From the NCBI GenBank assembly GCA_050084985.1, contig JBITNC010000001.1:202430001-202494000 (forward strand): 64,000 bases of DNA, in the 5' to 3' direction. This document shows, in pieces, positions 21,719-34,720 of the stretch. Origin of the DNA: Nageia nagi. Its lineage: Eukaryota; Pinophyta. The notes beneath the pieces are model-generated. The model searched no databases. It was not told where the DNA came from and was given only the letters and a program-made list of their open reading frames with translations. The position numbers and the translations under genes were made by a program. The number at the start of each line of letters is the position of its first letter. The stretch's first letter is position 1.

Positions 21719-23480
21719 TATTGATATGAGTTTTAGAACACCTAGGGTTTTATCCTAAATGAACTAAATATAAATAAATATTTAAGTATGATTTATCTAA
21801 GCTAGTTAACTCAAATAAACATACATGAATAAGGGAATATAATATTGTAGTAACAAAATAATGAATTACATCGATGTCAAGATGTAAAATAAGCTACATG
21901 CACCAAAGAGAAAAGGAATCAAGTGAAAGATAAATACATATATCATAGTTGAGGATATTATGGAAAAACTTATCAAGTAGTAGTGACCTTTCTATGTGAA
22001 CCCCAAGGCCAACTTTAGAAGAAATACCAACATGGGAACTAATCTCCAAGAGCTTAGAGTAGGCATGAATGTTAGCATAGGTGCTAATGTTCTAAAAGAA
22101 TGAGGCTTGCCAACAAGGATTGATAATAATAGATATAATGATAAGCTGAACCAAGAATATGATCATGAATATGGATAATAGATATTCACTTGAGTGATAA
22201 TAAGAGTCTAATCTCAATAGCTAGCATTTAGAAATACTCAAGTATAGGGTATTGGCTATTGAGATATAATCTTGAAATGCTTTCTCCAGGTTAGAGAGAC
22301 TTATATTTATATCAAATGTGATATCACCATTTAATATCTTAAATATTGGTCAAAGCTATACTATTGTACCTAACATAAAAATAAGAATACAACCTACGAA
22401 ATATATGATAATAAGGTAAAATATGACTAAAATATGATTAAATATAATTAAACATGTATATAAAGTTGCATCTAAGTTTGAATATGTTAAGGGTACCATT
22501 TTTAAGTATTAATAGATACCCCTATTTGTATGTATAATGAAATTAAATTTTGAAATGATATTATTATTGCCAAGGTAGTAAAAGTAAAGAAGAAAAATTT
22601 GATATTTCCTTGGTTTAGTTTTTTAAATCATTAAGAATTTAATGATGTATATTGCTCCTTCTTTGGCTTGATTATGAGATGTAATATCTTGCATGTTGTA
22701 TAATCAACCAAGAGCAAAGAATGAAACCTAAAAGTGAGAGGCACACACTTCTAATAACATATGTGATTGTTAATCCATAAAATATATAGTAGTGATAATA
22801 AGAGTAACATCATAACATTTCATCACAAATGATATAGAAATAATGGAGCAAGGATGAAATTAACATAATGTGCATGCATCATCTTGAGAACACTAAATAT
22901 AGAAATACTTAATGTAGCATTCTTATATGCATAGATAAGAAATCATGATACATATGTCTCCACATTGTCATGGGGTACATGCCCATTCCTATATGTAACA
23001 TATGAATCATGAAGAACTACATGATGATGATTAGTTGAGACACAAATAATAAAGGTGACTCAAATATAGAGGTTAGTTGAGATCCAAATAGAAAAGGTGA
23101 CTCAAAAACTTGTTTGACTTGAATATTTCCCAACCATGTTATGTGATATGCTACTCATCATCATGAGATACATGCCCCATTCTTATATATGATTAAGATA
23201 TGATTAGTTTGAATATTTCCTAATCATGATTATAATGTGACCTTTATATGAATGATTATTTTAGTCCTAATCATTAAGCTAACCTAAGAAAAATTATTGG
23301 TTTAGTACCGATCAAATGATCATAAAATAATGATGGTTATTTAAATTCCACTCAATAAGGACATGATGTATCAAGAAAATTATGAAGCATGATATGATTT
23401 AATTATGAATATGAATGTAAAGTTAAGAGAGTAGAAAATGATACTAGCAGTTACCTTTGATGAACTATCTAATTTAATGT
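21719..23480 (-). repeat. LTR-family C copy (3' side of the 21.7-38.4 kb Tat element)
   Basis: Collinear with 60475 to about 62100, and its first 290 bp with 38064-38357: the shared AACACCTAGGGTTTTATCCT is followed by similar sequence. The LTR start on the plus strand is around TATTGATATGAG. The right border was not found; similarity fades near 23480. The segment includes internal repeats (a motif near 22965 and 23160 with TACATGCCCC or similar). Confidence 0.7.
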
Positions 23481-23785
23481 AAAAATGTTAGCATAGGTGC
23501 TTAAGTTAGGATGGGTGTTAGGCCTTGCTTTGATTTTGGGCTTGTAATTATTTTGGCATTGAGGTGTGACTAATATGATATGTTTGAATTATGTGTGATG
23601 GTGTTAGTATGAATGATGGAATTTTACATATGAGGTTAGCATGGGTTCTAGCTTAATAAAAAAGAAATAGAGCTAGAATTCTAATACCTTACCTCTATAC
23701 TATTGATTGACTAAAGGAATACTGTTAGAACCTATGTGATGAGCTTCCCTTATGTATAAAAGGGCTTGAGGTAATTTCATTGGTT
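23481..23785 (-). other. Spacer between LTR-like repeat and integrase
   Basis: Non-coding. It contains GTTAGCATAGGTGC and GTTAGCATGGGTTCTAG, members of a degenerate repeat also seen near 22068, 27400 and 27728. Confidence 0.5.
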
Positions 23786-24800
23786 GAGGATTTATTGACT
23801 TTAACATTAATTTTTTCCAATTTGTATGCATTATTTGGATATCTCACCTTGATGATGTAAGCACCTATCCAATTAGTATCAAACTTATCTTTCTCTTTTT
23901 CTACCTATGACTTATGATGATTCTCCTTAAGTAATAGATTACCCAATTGGAACTCTTGTGGTACAATATTCTTACCATATGCTTTCTTAGCTCTTCTTTG
24001 GTAAGCTCTAATATGTTCTAAGGAATGGATTCTCTTTTCATCTATTCCTTCTAGCTACCTTATTCTTGATTTTTGTTGTTCCTTCTAATCAATTATGCCT
24101 CCTAAAGACACCTTTAATGATAGTAATTCTACTTCCAATGGTTGGAATGCCTCACCTTCATAGAAATATGAAAATGGAGTGCAACCTATAGCTTATTTGA
24201 TGCTTATTCTATATACCCATAATGCATATATAAGTTATGAATGCCAATCTCTATGAGTTTTCTTAACTATCTTGCACAAAATATTTATAATTATCTTATT
24301 AGGTACTTATGGTTGTCCATTTTTTTGTGGATAATATGTTGATGAGAACATTTTCCTTATTTTGAAACTCTTGCAAAATTCCCTAACTTGTTTACTTTTG
24401 AAATTTTTCCATTATCCATTATATAGAACACAAAATCTTGTTATGATGTTTTTAGTGATGAATTTCATAATTTGAGACCCTTTAAAGGATCTTGAAGGTA
24501 CAAATTTTACCCATTTTATGAAGTATTTTGTAGTAACTAGGATGAATTTATGTCCCTCACTAAGTTTGGAATTGATAACTCCAATTAAATCCAAAGCCAA
24601 AATACCAAAAGGCCAAGGGGATATCATTATGACTAATTCACTTAAAGGATCTTGTTTCAAGTTAGCATACTTTTGATGCTTTTCACATTTTTGAATATGT
24701 AAAATTCAATCCTTTCCATATATGGCCAATAATATCCTAATCTTAAGAGATTATTATAGATGGCTTTACCATTCAAATGAACTACATTTATGCTATCATA
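23786..24800 (-). pseudogene. Integrase of the 21.7-38.4 kb Tat element
   Basis: Minus strand, in order: a zinc-binding HHCC region, now eroded (HLNGKAIYNNLLRLGYYWPY, about 24780-24720); the core ISPWPFGILALDLIGVINSK and FILVTTKYFIKWVKF (about 24630-24510); NKIIINILCKIVKKTHRDWH near 24270; and the C-terminal QLGNLLLKENHHK, DKFDTNWIGAYIIKVRYPNN then AYKL (about 23960-23810). Integrase inserts the cDNA. The C-terminal GDL-LK and WxGPY blocks are typical of Tat/Athila gypsy elements. Confidence 0.83.
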
Positions 24801-25600
24801 TACTTATTCCATAGCCTTATTAAATTTAGTTTCATTTAGACATATAAGCAAAGTATCATCAAATGTCCTTTTGTAAAGAATATCATCAATAATGATATAC
24901 ATTGTAACCATGCATTTCAACCTTCATTTGAGGAACTTGGACTTTTCTTGAGGTAGTTGTAGATTTCAGCATACCATGTATGTAATGGGAGAATAGCACA
25001 TATGAGTGGCTCTTTGTTTAATAACCCTTGATATTCATCATCATTAAAAAAAGAATAATGTTTAAGGCTATTGATTTTGATAATGGTTTCCCCATATTCA
25101 ACTAAGATAGGTGTTAATGAGGTAGAATTAGCCATAGCATCTATAAATCTATTGGTATTCCTTCAAATACTCTCAAACGTAATATGTGTGAAGCATATTT
25201 GAACTAGTATAGCTACTAAGTCCTTATATGGCTACAATTTCTCATCCTTTTAGTCATAAATATCATTAATTTGGTTGATGAAAAGCTATGAGTCACCATA
25301 AAATTTCAACTAATTGTTCCAAGTTTGATTACTTACTTTAATCCCAAGACTAAATCCTCATATTCAATAATGTTATTTTTGCACTCAAAATTTAACTTGT
25401 AAGCTATAGGAATCATACCACCTTCAAGAGATACTAGCACAATTCCTTCCCCATCCTTTTGCAAACATTTAGAGCCATCAAATTATAGTATTTATATCTT
25501 TTCCTCACACTACTCAACTAGTGTCACAAGCTCATTCTTGTTACCATTTTCATCACATGGTGTTGATATAAGTATATCAAATATAACCTATCCTTTAACT
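24801..25600 (-). pseudogene. Second (archaeal-type) RNase H region and linker
   Basis: This is the stretch between integrase and the RT-linked RNase H on the minus strand. The frame at 24917-25135 (LVEYGETIIKINSLKHYSFF) is the linker before integrase. The segment near 25540-25300 is decayed, with a recognisable position and length for the second RNase H that is clearer in the relative at 49830-50230. Assigned mainly by synteny. Confidence 0.5.
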
Positions 25601-26100
25601 TCTTTTTTATGTGTGTATAGAATATAAAACTCTTGTAGTTTCATTATCCATTTGTCTAGTCTTCTTTGCAACTATGGTTTTTATAATAAATGTATCAATG
25701 GATCAAGTTGACTTGCAATGAAGGTAGTGTTGGAGATGATGTAGTGCCTTAATTTTTATTTTATGTAGACTATGGAATAACATAACTTCTCAATTGGTGT
25801 GTAATTGATTTTTGTATTCTATAGTATATTGGATAAATAATACACAACCCTCTCCTTATTTTAATTATCAAGTTGTAGAAGGACTATTCCAATAACATTG
25901 GTTGTAGTTGAGATATACAAGTATATAGGTTTGGTATAATCAATTGGATGCAAAATAAGAATATTAATAAAATAATTATTGATATCTTCAAATGCCTTTT
26001 GATACTCCTTGGTCCATATGAATGGATTTTCCTTCTTGAGCAAGTAAGAGAATGGAGCTTTTTATCTACTAATTGATCCATGAACCTTTTGGCTTCTTGT
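25601..26100 (-). pseudogene. RT-linked RNase H of the Tat element
   Basis: Minus-strand frame 25861-26043 reads FIWTKEYQKAFEDINNYFIN and PIYLYISTTTNVIGIVLLQL, the F-W-x-x-E-C-x-x-AF to YLYIS transition that joins RT to the gypsy RNase H (usual catalytic Asp in YLD/YLS is replaced by Ser, as is common in Tat-type elements). Confidence 0.78.
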
Positions 26101-27000
26101 AACTTTTCTTGAAGAATTATAAGCTATATAATATTTTTTAATGTAGGAATATCCATTATATATTTAGCCTTTTTAGGGTATATATCTATGCCTCTTATAG
26201 ATATAATGTAACTAAGTAATTTGCCATTAGATATCCCAAAAATACACTTCAAAGGATTTAAGTTTAATTTAAATTATCTCATCTTTTTGAAAATAATTCT
26301 TAAATAATTTAAATGGTTTTCTTTCTTAGTTGATTTATAAGGAATATTATCAATATAATCTTCAAAAAATTTATGAATGAGATCATGAAATATAGTTACC
26401 ATTGCTCTTTGGTATGTTACCCATGTATTTTTAAGGCTAAAGGGCATGACTACCCAAAACATTATTCCCTAAGGTGTAGTTAATATTGTATTATGTTGAT
26501 ACTCTTTATTTATTCAAATATGATTATATCTTGAGAAACCATCCATAAAGGATATAAAATCATATCTTGTTGTAGAATTCATAATTGTGTTGATATGTTG
26601 TAATGAAAAATTATCCTTTAGACAAGTCTTGTTTAAATCTATGAAATCTATGCAACATCTAATTTCTCCACTTAGTTTCAAAGCTAGAATAATGTTAGCT
26701 AACCAAGGTGAGTAATCAATGGGCTCAATAAATCCTTCCTTGAGATACTTGTCAATACCCATCTTAACTGGAAAGGAATTCTTTAGGTACATTAGTCTTC
26801 TTTTCTATTGTACAAGTTTGACATATTCCTATACCACCAAATTGTGAGTCACAAAGGTTGAATCTAACCATATCATATCATTGTATTCCCAAGAAAACAT
26901 GTACTTGAATCCTATCAAGAACTTTTGATATGTTTGCTTTTCTTACCCAATGATTCTTATTCCAATTCAAATGATTCATGGCAACTCTTCTGTACAAATG
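26101..27000 (-). pseudogene. Reverse transcriptase of the Tat element
   Basis: Minus-strand frame 26514-26792 gives KYLKEGFIEPIDYSPWLANI and FSLQHINTIMNSTTRYDFIS with FMDGFSRYN, the D-in-SFMDG catalytic block. Frame 26274-26462 continues VMPFSLKNTWVTYQRAM and EDYIDNI, where the YVDD box has become YIDN. RT copies element RNA. The altered catalytic box and frame breaks make it inactive. Confidence 0.85.
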
Positions 27001-27950
27001 TTTATCTCAATAGGAGGTTCATTCAACCATTGTATCTCATCACCAATTGAGAAATATTAGGTAATTACACCAATATTATTATGTCATAAGAGAAATAATG
27101 TGAAATACACATGCACCCCTAGCTACCTATCCTACTCCTATGTAAAGAAAGAAGAAGGTAGGCTAGTGTAGCAAGGAAGAACCTACTATGTCCTTTATAT
27201 CCTCTCCAAAATAAGCATCAAAATGATAAACAACCTTACCTTGCCTCTTAGGATAGAGTGGTTTGGACTTTGATATTGCTCCCATCATGTGAAAAAGTTC
27301 ATCATCCATTTTTAACACATCAATATACTTGAAAACTATATTATGAAGCATGGAATAAGAGGGATCATTATCTATTTCCATAGTATAGGTGATAAGTTTA
27401 GTGTAGGTGTTGATGTGAGCATAGGCATTGGAGCTAGCATGAGCAATGCTATTATCTAAATATTTTACCTATATTTATGGTTCTAACTCAACCATATTGA
27501 TTGATTGCAACTCTAATTATAAATTTCTAACTCTTCATCACTATTATAGATTACATGATATCTCATTTTCCTTATCTTCTTGTTGACCTTGACATAATAT
27601 ACCACCTTGTTATTATCTATATATTATTATTATTCTAATTATAAGGTATATATATTATAAAATATCATCTTTACATTATCCTCTTATAATTTTGATTGAT
27701 CTTGATTGTATTTATAGCAATGAAGGTAGCATGGGCACTAATGCTGGCATGGATGCTAGTCATCTTTTAACTTCTAATGTATGTCAAGATTTTAGATATC
27801 CCTTTAATGATCTTATGGAAAATGATGTATTTTCTAATAATTTTTTCATTGTACAATTACATGGTATCACTATCTTCTTCATCTTCCTCAATATCTTCAT
27901 CATTTTCCTCATGGATTTCAACATTTTTATATGGAACTATCGTGTTTTTG
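27001..27950 (-). pseudogene. Linker between protease and RT
   Basis: Frame 27163-27381 (YIDVLKMDDELFHMMGAISK, then PLYPKRQGKVVYHFDAYFGE) is not assigned to a domain. At 27395-27440 and 27715-27770 there are degenerate repeats reading as Asn/Ala/Ser/Met-rich peptides on one or other strand. The plus-strand ORFs over 27692-28169 are antisense shadows. Confidence 0.5.
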
Positions 27951-27952
27951 AC

Positions 27953-28537
27953 TTATGCAATCATGTTTGGATTTTCTTCCACTACTTTCACTATATATGC
28001 TTGTTCATTATGGTTAAATTTAATCAATATATGTAATGTATATGGTACATATCTCATTGGATGTATCCATGGCCTCCCAAGGAGAATGTCAGAAGGAATC
28101 TTCTTGTTTATGATATTTTTCATAACTTCCACTCTCTTTGGTCCCAACTTAATAGGCAACATGATATAATTGGTATATGCTTTTTTAGCACTATCATCAC
28201 CTATGATATTGTAATTATTTATCATAAATTTAGGCATTAATTTATCATCAAACATATTCAAGAAGTCAATAGAAAAAATATTTAAACCTGCATTACCATC
28301 TACAAATGCATGCTTGACTTCTTTTCCTAATAACTTTACACATATGTGGATTGGTAAGCATTTATCAATGATGTCATTATTAGAAATTTCATATTTATTA
28401 AATTTTCTATTATTCTTAAAAAACCTAACCACTCTTACTAATGAGATAGTATAAATATCAATATCAACATCAACACCACTAAGAATTTCAAACAATGCCA
28501 TTATATATTCTTTAGATGTTTCAAATAACTCAAGCAT
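27953..28537 (-). pseudogene. Retropepsin-type protease of the Tat element
   Basis: An open frame of 194 codons. It reads DKCLPIHICVKLLGKEVKHA then FVDGNAGLNIFS, where the catalytic D-x-G-(A/S/G) is DGNAG, and later SDILLGRPWIHPMRYVPYTL followed by HILIKF, the C-terminal flap and LLGRPW strand of Tat-type proteases. It would mature Gag-Pol. It is the longest open frame in the window that follows a real protein, but its gag partner is 8 kb away behind an insertion and there is no intact start. Confidence 0.82.
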
Positions 28538-28690
28538 ACTAATTTTAGCATTTATATTTTTGATATTTTATAGAATATTATTTTTGCATTTATATTTATT
28601 ATTTTCCTTAAAATAATATTTATAATGTACCTATTCTATAGTAGAAACTAAATATTTTAGAGGCTTAAGGCTCCAAGCTCTAATATCTAA
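28538..28690 (-). other. Junction and partial internal region of the LTR concatemer with PBS
   Basis: AGGCTTAAGGCTCCAAGCTC (about 28660-28680) is repeated at about 31001 and, altered, at about 34691. It holds the reverse complement of a Met-type PBS. From about 28635 leftward similarity to the other internal regions ends, so the concatemer is truncated here against the protease of the host element. Confidence 0.6.
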
Positions 28691-30485
28691 TGAATATTTG
28701 ATATTCCCAAACACCTAGCACTAATGTAAGTGAAAGAAATAGAGGCTCTAAATTTTTAGGTAATTTTAGATAACTTAAATCTATTAAAAATGTGAATTTA
28801 ATATTATATTTGGTATAATATAAAAATACCTCTTCAATGGTTACTCATATGCCTAAAATGAACTTTCAAATTTCTCAAAAAGTGAATTTGAAGATTTTGT
28901 ATATAAAATAACTTTGCCAAACCTATAAAAATAATGAACAATGAAAATACCAAATTTTAAAGAGTTTTTGGTCTATTAAAACTTTTCAAAACTCTAAAAA
29001 AGATAAAAACTAACTCTCTAAGGGTTTTTTTTATTTTGAGCACTTGAACTCTGTTGGATTTCCAAGAAAGTTGAAATTTCTAGGAAAATTAGAAATTCTA
29101 GAATAAGATTGATTGGTTTATAGGGTTGAGTTTGGAGGGATGTAACTTGGTCAGATCTCATAAAAACATAGTATTATGAACCATAAAAATTATCAACATG
29201 AAATTATATATCTAATGGTAAAGTTCTAGAAAAATTTTAAGAAGAATGGAAGGGTCAAATGTTATCCATAGAGTTTAATAGCAAGACTACATAAATGTAG
29301 GTGTAGAGATTATGGTTTTTGAGTGTGTTCCTTACAAAAAGTATAGCATGTTATATATGGATAGAAATATGTTAAAACCAAAAATTCAAATAAAAATAAG
29401 CACATGAAAAAAAGTTCTAAAATCAAATATATAGCCTTTGGAAGGAAATTGGTCTTGTACAAAGGTAGTTTGGGATAACCATGAATAACTTCAAATCCAT
29501 TGCTCAAAATGGGAAACAAAAAAGTAACCATATAGTTTAAATTATCCCAAATAGCTAAATATCATCATGGAAGAGGCTCAAATCACTCTTATAAATATTT
29601 AGAAGTAGTTTTTCCTGCATATAGGCCCAAAAATGGAAAACATACTACATAGCCATAAAGAAATGAAATGAATATACACCATGAGATGGATAAAATGCTT
29701 TCTATATTTCTATTAAAGAATGAGAAACATACAAATACATATTCATGGATTATAAATGATGTACACTTTCATAACAAAAATTATGCCATGGGGTATCCAT
29801 GTGATTTCTTAAGGAAAATGCAATCAACCATATATTGCTTAAGGATAAGGGAAGCAACCATGAACTACTTAAGGATAAAGCAGTAAACCATATAAAGTGG
29901 TGCCACCAACACTTATAGATTTTCTTATGAATAAGGCATACAACTGGTCTTCTTTATGAATCTCAACTTAATATACTTTCCTCACTATAATGTAATAATT
30001 AGAGGATAAGGCATCAATAAGTTACAATAGAAGTAGCATGATGTTGCAACAGCTAAGCCAAGAATGATTGAAGATAAATCAACCATTTATATATATTGAA
30101 ACTCCATGTGTTGGGAAAATATGTGTTGGGAAAATAATTATTAGAGAATCATGTTAGGAATTTTTGGAGGAGTAATGATGTTGTAAAATAATTACAAGTA
30201 ATGGAGTATTGAAGCTATGAAAGATGTTTGGTTGATCAGGCACACCATGCTGAATAAATCCATCCACCAAATTTGATATGGATTTTTTTTACTAGTAGTT
30301 GCATGGATGAGTACATGGATATGAATATATAACCAAAATTACAATTTGAAAATAATATTATGCCCACCAATAAAATATTAAAAATATTGCATCTTGCTTT
30401 CTCTTTTCAACCAAATTACAAATTTATACTTATTCTAAATAAACATTTGAAATATTACAATTTATTGAAGAAATAAATTCCTTCA
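28691..30485 (-). repeat. LTR1 of the concatemer
   Basis: Starts TGAATATTTGATATTCCC and ends AGAAATAAATTCCTTCA. Shared internal landmarks with LTR2 and LTR3 include GTTATATATGGATAGAAA (about 29350) and CACCATGAGATGGATAAA (about 29677). Confidence 0.85.
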
Positions 30486-31030
30486 ATATCCCACTTAATG
30501 TTAAAATATTTATACTCCATATGAAAATAAGTGTTGGTTTAGTGCATATAAAAGCACCTAACATAGTTGAATCAGTACAACTAAGGCACCTAGAATTAGC
30601 TCACTCTATTCAATGTGAAGTAAGTTGGTTCAGTGCATTGTGAAGCACCCAACACAATTGGTTCTAATGCATGCAAGGTACCTAAAAAAAGCCTTTAATC
30701 CTCTTTTATGATGATAAGTGTTGGTTTAATATTATTGAAGCACCCAACATGACTATATTAGTACAACTAAGGCACTTAGTAGGAGTAAAATAATACTAAT
30801 GTTGTAAACATCATACAAGGAGAAGTTAAGCTAAGCTAAATATGATATTAGTCCCCCTTAATATCATCATATTGTTGAAACTTGATCATTGAATCCAACT
30901 AAATCAAATAGGATCTAATAGCAATTAAAAACTTTGAATATTGATAATTATTAGTTAAAAAATATTAGCCCAATTCTCTAATACTAATAAAAGATTTTGG
31001 AGGCTTAAGGCTCCAAGCTCTGACACCTAA
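30486..31030 (-). other. Internal region 1 of the concatemer (PPT, hairpin repeats, PBS)
   Basis: Begins with the pyrimidine tract ATATCCCACTTAATG and ends with AGCTCTGACACCTAA, the complement of a TGGTATCAGAGC-type initiator-Met PBS. From 30530 to 30785 there are about three imperfect units of about 95-100 bp carrying GTGTTGGTTTAGTGC and GCACCCAACA, which can pair as a stem. No coding frame. Confidence 0.75.
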
Positions 31031-34000
31031 TGAAGATTGATATTCTTGAATACCAAGCACTTATGTAATTGGAAGAAATGGAGGGTATATACTTTCAATT
31101 AAGTTTAAATAAATTAAACATTCCAAAAATATAAATTTAACCTTAAGGTTGGATAGAGGTTGAAAATACCTTGTCAATAGCTTCTCATACATCTAAAATG
31201 GACTTTTGGATCTCTCAAAAAGTGAATTTGGAGATTTCAAATGTAAAATAACTTTATCAGACCTCTAAAAAGAGTGAAAAATGAAAATACCAAAGTTTAG
31301 GATGTTTTTGGTCCATTAGAGCTTTATAAAAGTCAAAAACTAACTTTGCCAAAGTTTTCCTAAGTTTTGGACTCTTAAACTAATGGAATTGAAGGATTCT
31401 ATAAACCAAGATTTCCTTGAAGTTTCTCTAATAAATACAACATTCATCTATCTAGAAAAGTAAGAAATAATTACAAGAAATATAACACACCATATATAGT
31501 GATTCCTCTAACTTGTTGGAGTACATCCACTTTGAACCATCCTTTCTATTACTTATCACAAGATAACTCTCCTACAAATTCTCAATAATTCTTCTATAAA
31601 GATCCTATAGGAGCATTCCTGCAACTCTACAAAACAAGCATTACCATGCTTCTATAAGTTCATAATGAGAAGGGGTTACTCTCTATTTTTTAATATGAAA
31701 CCCACTCTTTAACCTCCTTTCAAACCAAGGGTAAGGTTAAACATATTTCTTTATTTTTTTCCCTTTCTATATTTATTCCTTTAATAATTTAAGGTATAAA
31801 AATATACTTCAAGAATTAATTGAATTTACATTAAATATAAATATTACACAATAATGTATTATAATTTCCAACACTCCCCCTTAATGCAATATTATGTAGA
31901 GAGTCAAAAAGACAAAGAGAAAGAGTAAGAGAGAGTTCTCCTCCATAGAGATATAAATGGAGATGAGAACTTTTACATCTTTGAGAAAGTAATAGAATAT
32001 AGATGGTTCTACAATGGCTCAACTACTTAACCATTTTATCAAATGGTTTTACAATACAATAATTAACCAAATATAGTTTTAATATATAAGAGTAGTTATT
32101 CAAAATAATGTTGACATGCTAAACCTCCATGAGTGTGCATACTTGAAGTAACATGAAATTTCAAGAAGAATATGTAAGCTATAAGTAGCTCAAAAATAAG
32201 ATCAATTAGATACATCATATACACTCATGCAATATAAATATCATCCATAAAATAATCAAAATATACCAAGACATCACATATGCATAACATTAAATATGAC
32301 ATACATCATCAACTAAATATCACATGTACATACTAAACAAAATGTATCATCTATAATATAATATAAATAATATCATATGTGCACAAGATTAAAAGATGCA
32401 TGATCAACCAAGTGATATAATGCATTCTCAAACAAGGACGTATAAAAATTATCATCAATCATTATAAAAAAATAATTGATCTTTGATTTTTTATTTTTAT
32501 GTTTATTTATTTTAAATCATTATTTTGTATTAATTGAAGGTATATGAAGGTGTCATCACATCATAATATTTTCATAGCTTAATTGGTTTGGATTAAATAT
32601 ATTTCTATATTTATTCCCCTTTTTATATTTATTCCCTTAATTCTTTAAAGTATCTAAAGATACTTAAACCATTAAGTGAATTTATATTAAAGAGAAATAT
32701 TGCACAATAATGCATTATAATTTCTAACATGAACTTCATCATATTTCAAAGAAAGTTGAAATTTTAAGAAAATTGAAAATTTTGGAATAAGATTGATTAG
32801 TTTATAGGTCTAGCTTTGGAGGGTTGTAACTTGGTTGGATCTCAAAATAACATAGTACTATAACCAATCAAAATGATTAATATAAAATTATATATATAAT
32901 GGTAAAGGATAAGAAATGTTTGAAAAAGGATAAAAGAGTTAAATATTATCTGTAAGTAAAAGCCTCCACAAAGCTCAAGAGCAAGATTACATAAATGTAG
33001 GTCCAAAGATTATGGTTTATGAGTATGTTTCTTAAACAAATTATATAATGTTATATATGGATAGAAAGGTGTTGAAACTAGGAATAAAAATAAAAAAAAT
33101 GATATAAAATAAGTTCTAGAATAAAATATATAGCCTTTTAAAGTAAACTAATCATGTACAAAGGTAGTTTGGGAAAACCATGAATAACTTTGAATCCATT
33201 GCTCAAAATGAAAAATAAACAAGCATCCACATAGTTAAAATGATCTCAAATAGCTATCATCATGGAAGAGACTCAAATCACTTCTATAAATATATAAAAT
33301 TTATTTCTCATTCATATAGGTCTAGAAATAGAAAACACACTACTCAACCACAAAGAAATGAAAGCTCCATGAATATACACCATAAGATGGATAAAATACT
33401 TTCTATATTTCTATTGAAGAATGAGAAGCATATAAATACATATTTAGGGATTACAAATTATGGACACTTTTACAAATAAAAGTGGTACCATGGGGCATCC
33501 ATGTGATTTCTTAAGGATAAAGAAATCAACCATATACTACTGAAGGATAAGGGAAACAACCATGAACTACTTAAGGATAAAGTAGTAAACCATACAAAGT
33601 GGTGCCACTAGCATTCATAAATATTCTTATAGACAAGGTAGATTATTGAGCTTCTTTATGAATCTCAACTTAATGCAATTTCTTCTCTACAAAATGATAA
33701 GTAAAGGAGGCTAAAACATCAATGAGTTACAATAGAAGCAACATGATGATGTAGTAGCTAAGTTAAGAATGATTGAAGATAAATTAGCCATTTATAAATC
33801 TTAAAAATTCATGTGCTGAGTAGAGACATGTTGGAGAAGCATGTCAAGATTGTTTGGAGGATTAATGATGTTATAAAGATAACTACAAGTGGTGGAGTGT
33901 TGAAGCTACAAAAGATGGTTTTTTAGTCAGGCACACCATGCTAAATAAATCCATCTACCAAATCTAGTATGAATTTTGTTGACCAATAATTGCATGGAGG

Positions 34001-34176
34001 AGTATGTGGACATGAATGTCTAACTAAACTTATAATTTAAAAAGGAGGTAGTGCCTACTAAGGGAATATTAAAAATATTGCACCCCACTTTCTCTTTTCC
34101 ACCAAATTACAAATTTATATTTGTTCCAAATAAATATTTAAAATATTAGAATTTATTGAAGAAATAAATTCCTTCA
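31031..34176 (-). repeat. LTR2 of the concatemer, interrupted by a small LTR element
   Basis: Starts TGAAGATTGATATTCTTG and ends AAATAAATTCCTTCA. Removing the insertion at 31381-32729 plus one 5-bp duplication leaves about 1792 bp, the same as LTR1 and LTR3. Confidence 0.85.
31381..32729 (-). mobile_element. Small degenerate LTR element inside LTR2
   Basis: The left LTR is 31381-31873 (start decayed TAATGGAA, end TTTCCAACA), with a pyrimidine tract CTCCCCCTTAATGC at 31874-31887. A partial right LTR (about 32600-32729) ends TTTCTAACA and matches the last 130 bases of the left LTR. Flanks TAAAC (31376-31380) and TGAAC (32730-32734) are a likely 5-bp duplication with one change. The interior (31888-32600) shows no coding potential. 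The TGTTGGAA-type ends suggest a Copia-like or non-autonomous element. Confidence 0.75.
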
Positions 34177-34720
34177 ATCTCCCTCTTAATGTGAAAATAT
34201 TTATACTTCATAGGTAAATAAGTGTTGGTTTAGTGCATCTAAAGGTACATACCATATCCATATCAATACAACTAAGGCAACTAAAACAACCTCACTTTGC
34301 TCTATATGAAGTGTGTTGGTTTAGTGAATTGTGAATCACTCAACATAATCAGTTCTAGTGCATGCAAGGCACCCAACAAAAGCTTATGCTCCTATCTAAT
34401 AATGATAAGTATTGGTTCAATGCTTTTGAAGCACCCAACATGATTGGATTAGTGTAACTAAGGTACTATATAGAAGGAAAATAGTGGAAATGATATGAAC
34501 ATCATACAAGGAGAAGTTGATCTAAGTTGAAGATGATATTACTTCCCCTTAATATCATCATGTCATCAAAAAAGGATCATTAAACTCAACTATATCTAAT
34601 AGGATCTGATGCCAATTAAGAATTTTGAATTTTTCCAACCTGTAGTTGATAAACATAAGCCCAATACTATGATACCAATTAAATATTTTATAGGCTTAAG
34701 GTGCCAAGCTTTGATACCTA
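34177..34720 (-). other. Internal region 2 of the concatemer
   Basis: Begins ATCTCCCTCTTAATGTG (PPT complement) and ends AGCTTTGATACCTAA (PBS complement). It carries the same GTGTTGGTTTAGTGC / GCACCCAACA units (34225-34475) as internal region 1. No ORF. Confidence 0.75.

Noticed and set aside
27692-28169. Two overlapping plus-strand ORFs with hydrophobic, membrane-like sequence
   Set aside because: They are antisense to the protease frame (DGNAG, LLGRPW). The Phe/Ile/Ser-rich look comes from complementing Lys/Glu/Asn-rich coding sequence.
28675-28690. Possible tRNA gene fragment near AAGCTCTAATATC
   Set aside because: It is only the 12-18 bp primer-binding-site complement next to an LTR. 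No cloverleaf could be drawn here or elsewhere in the window.
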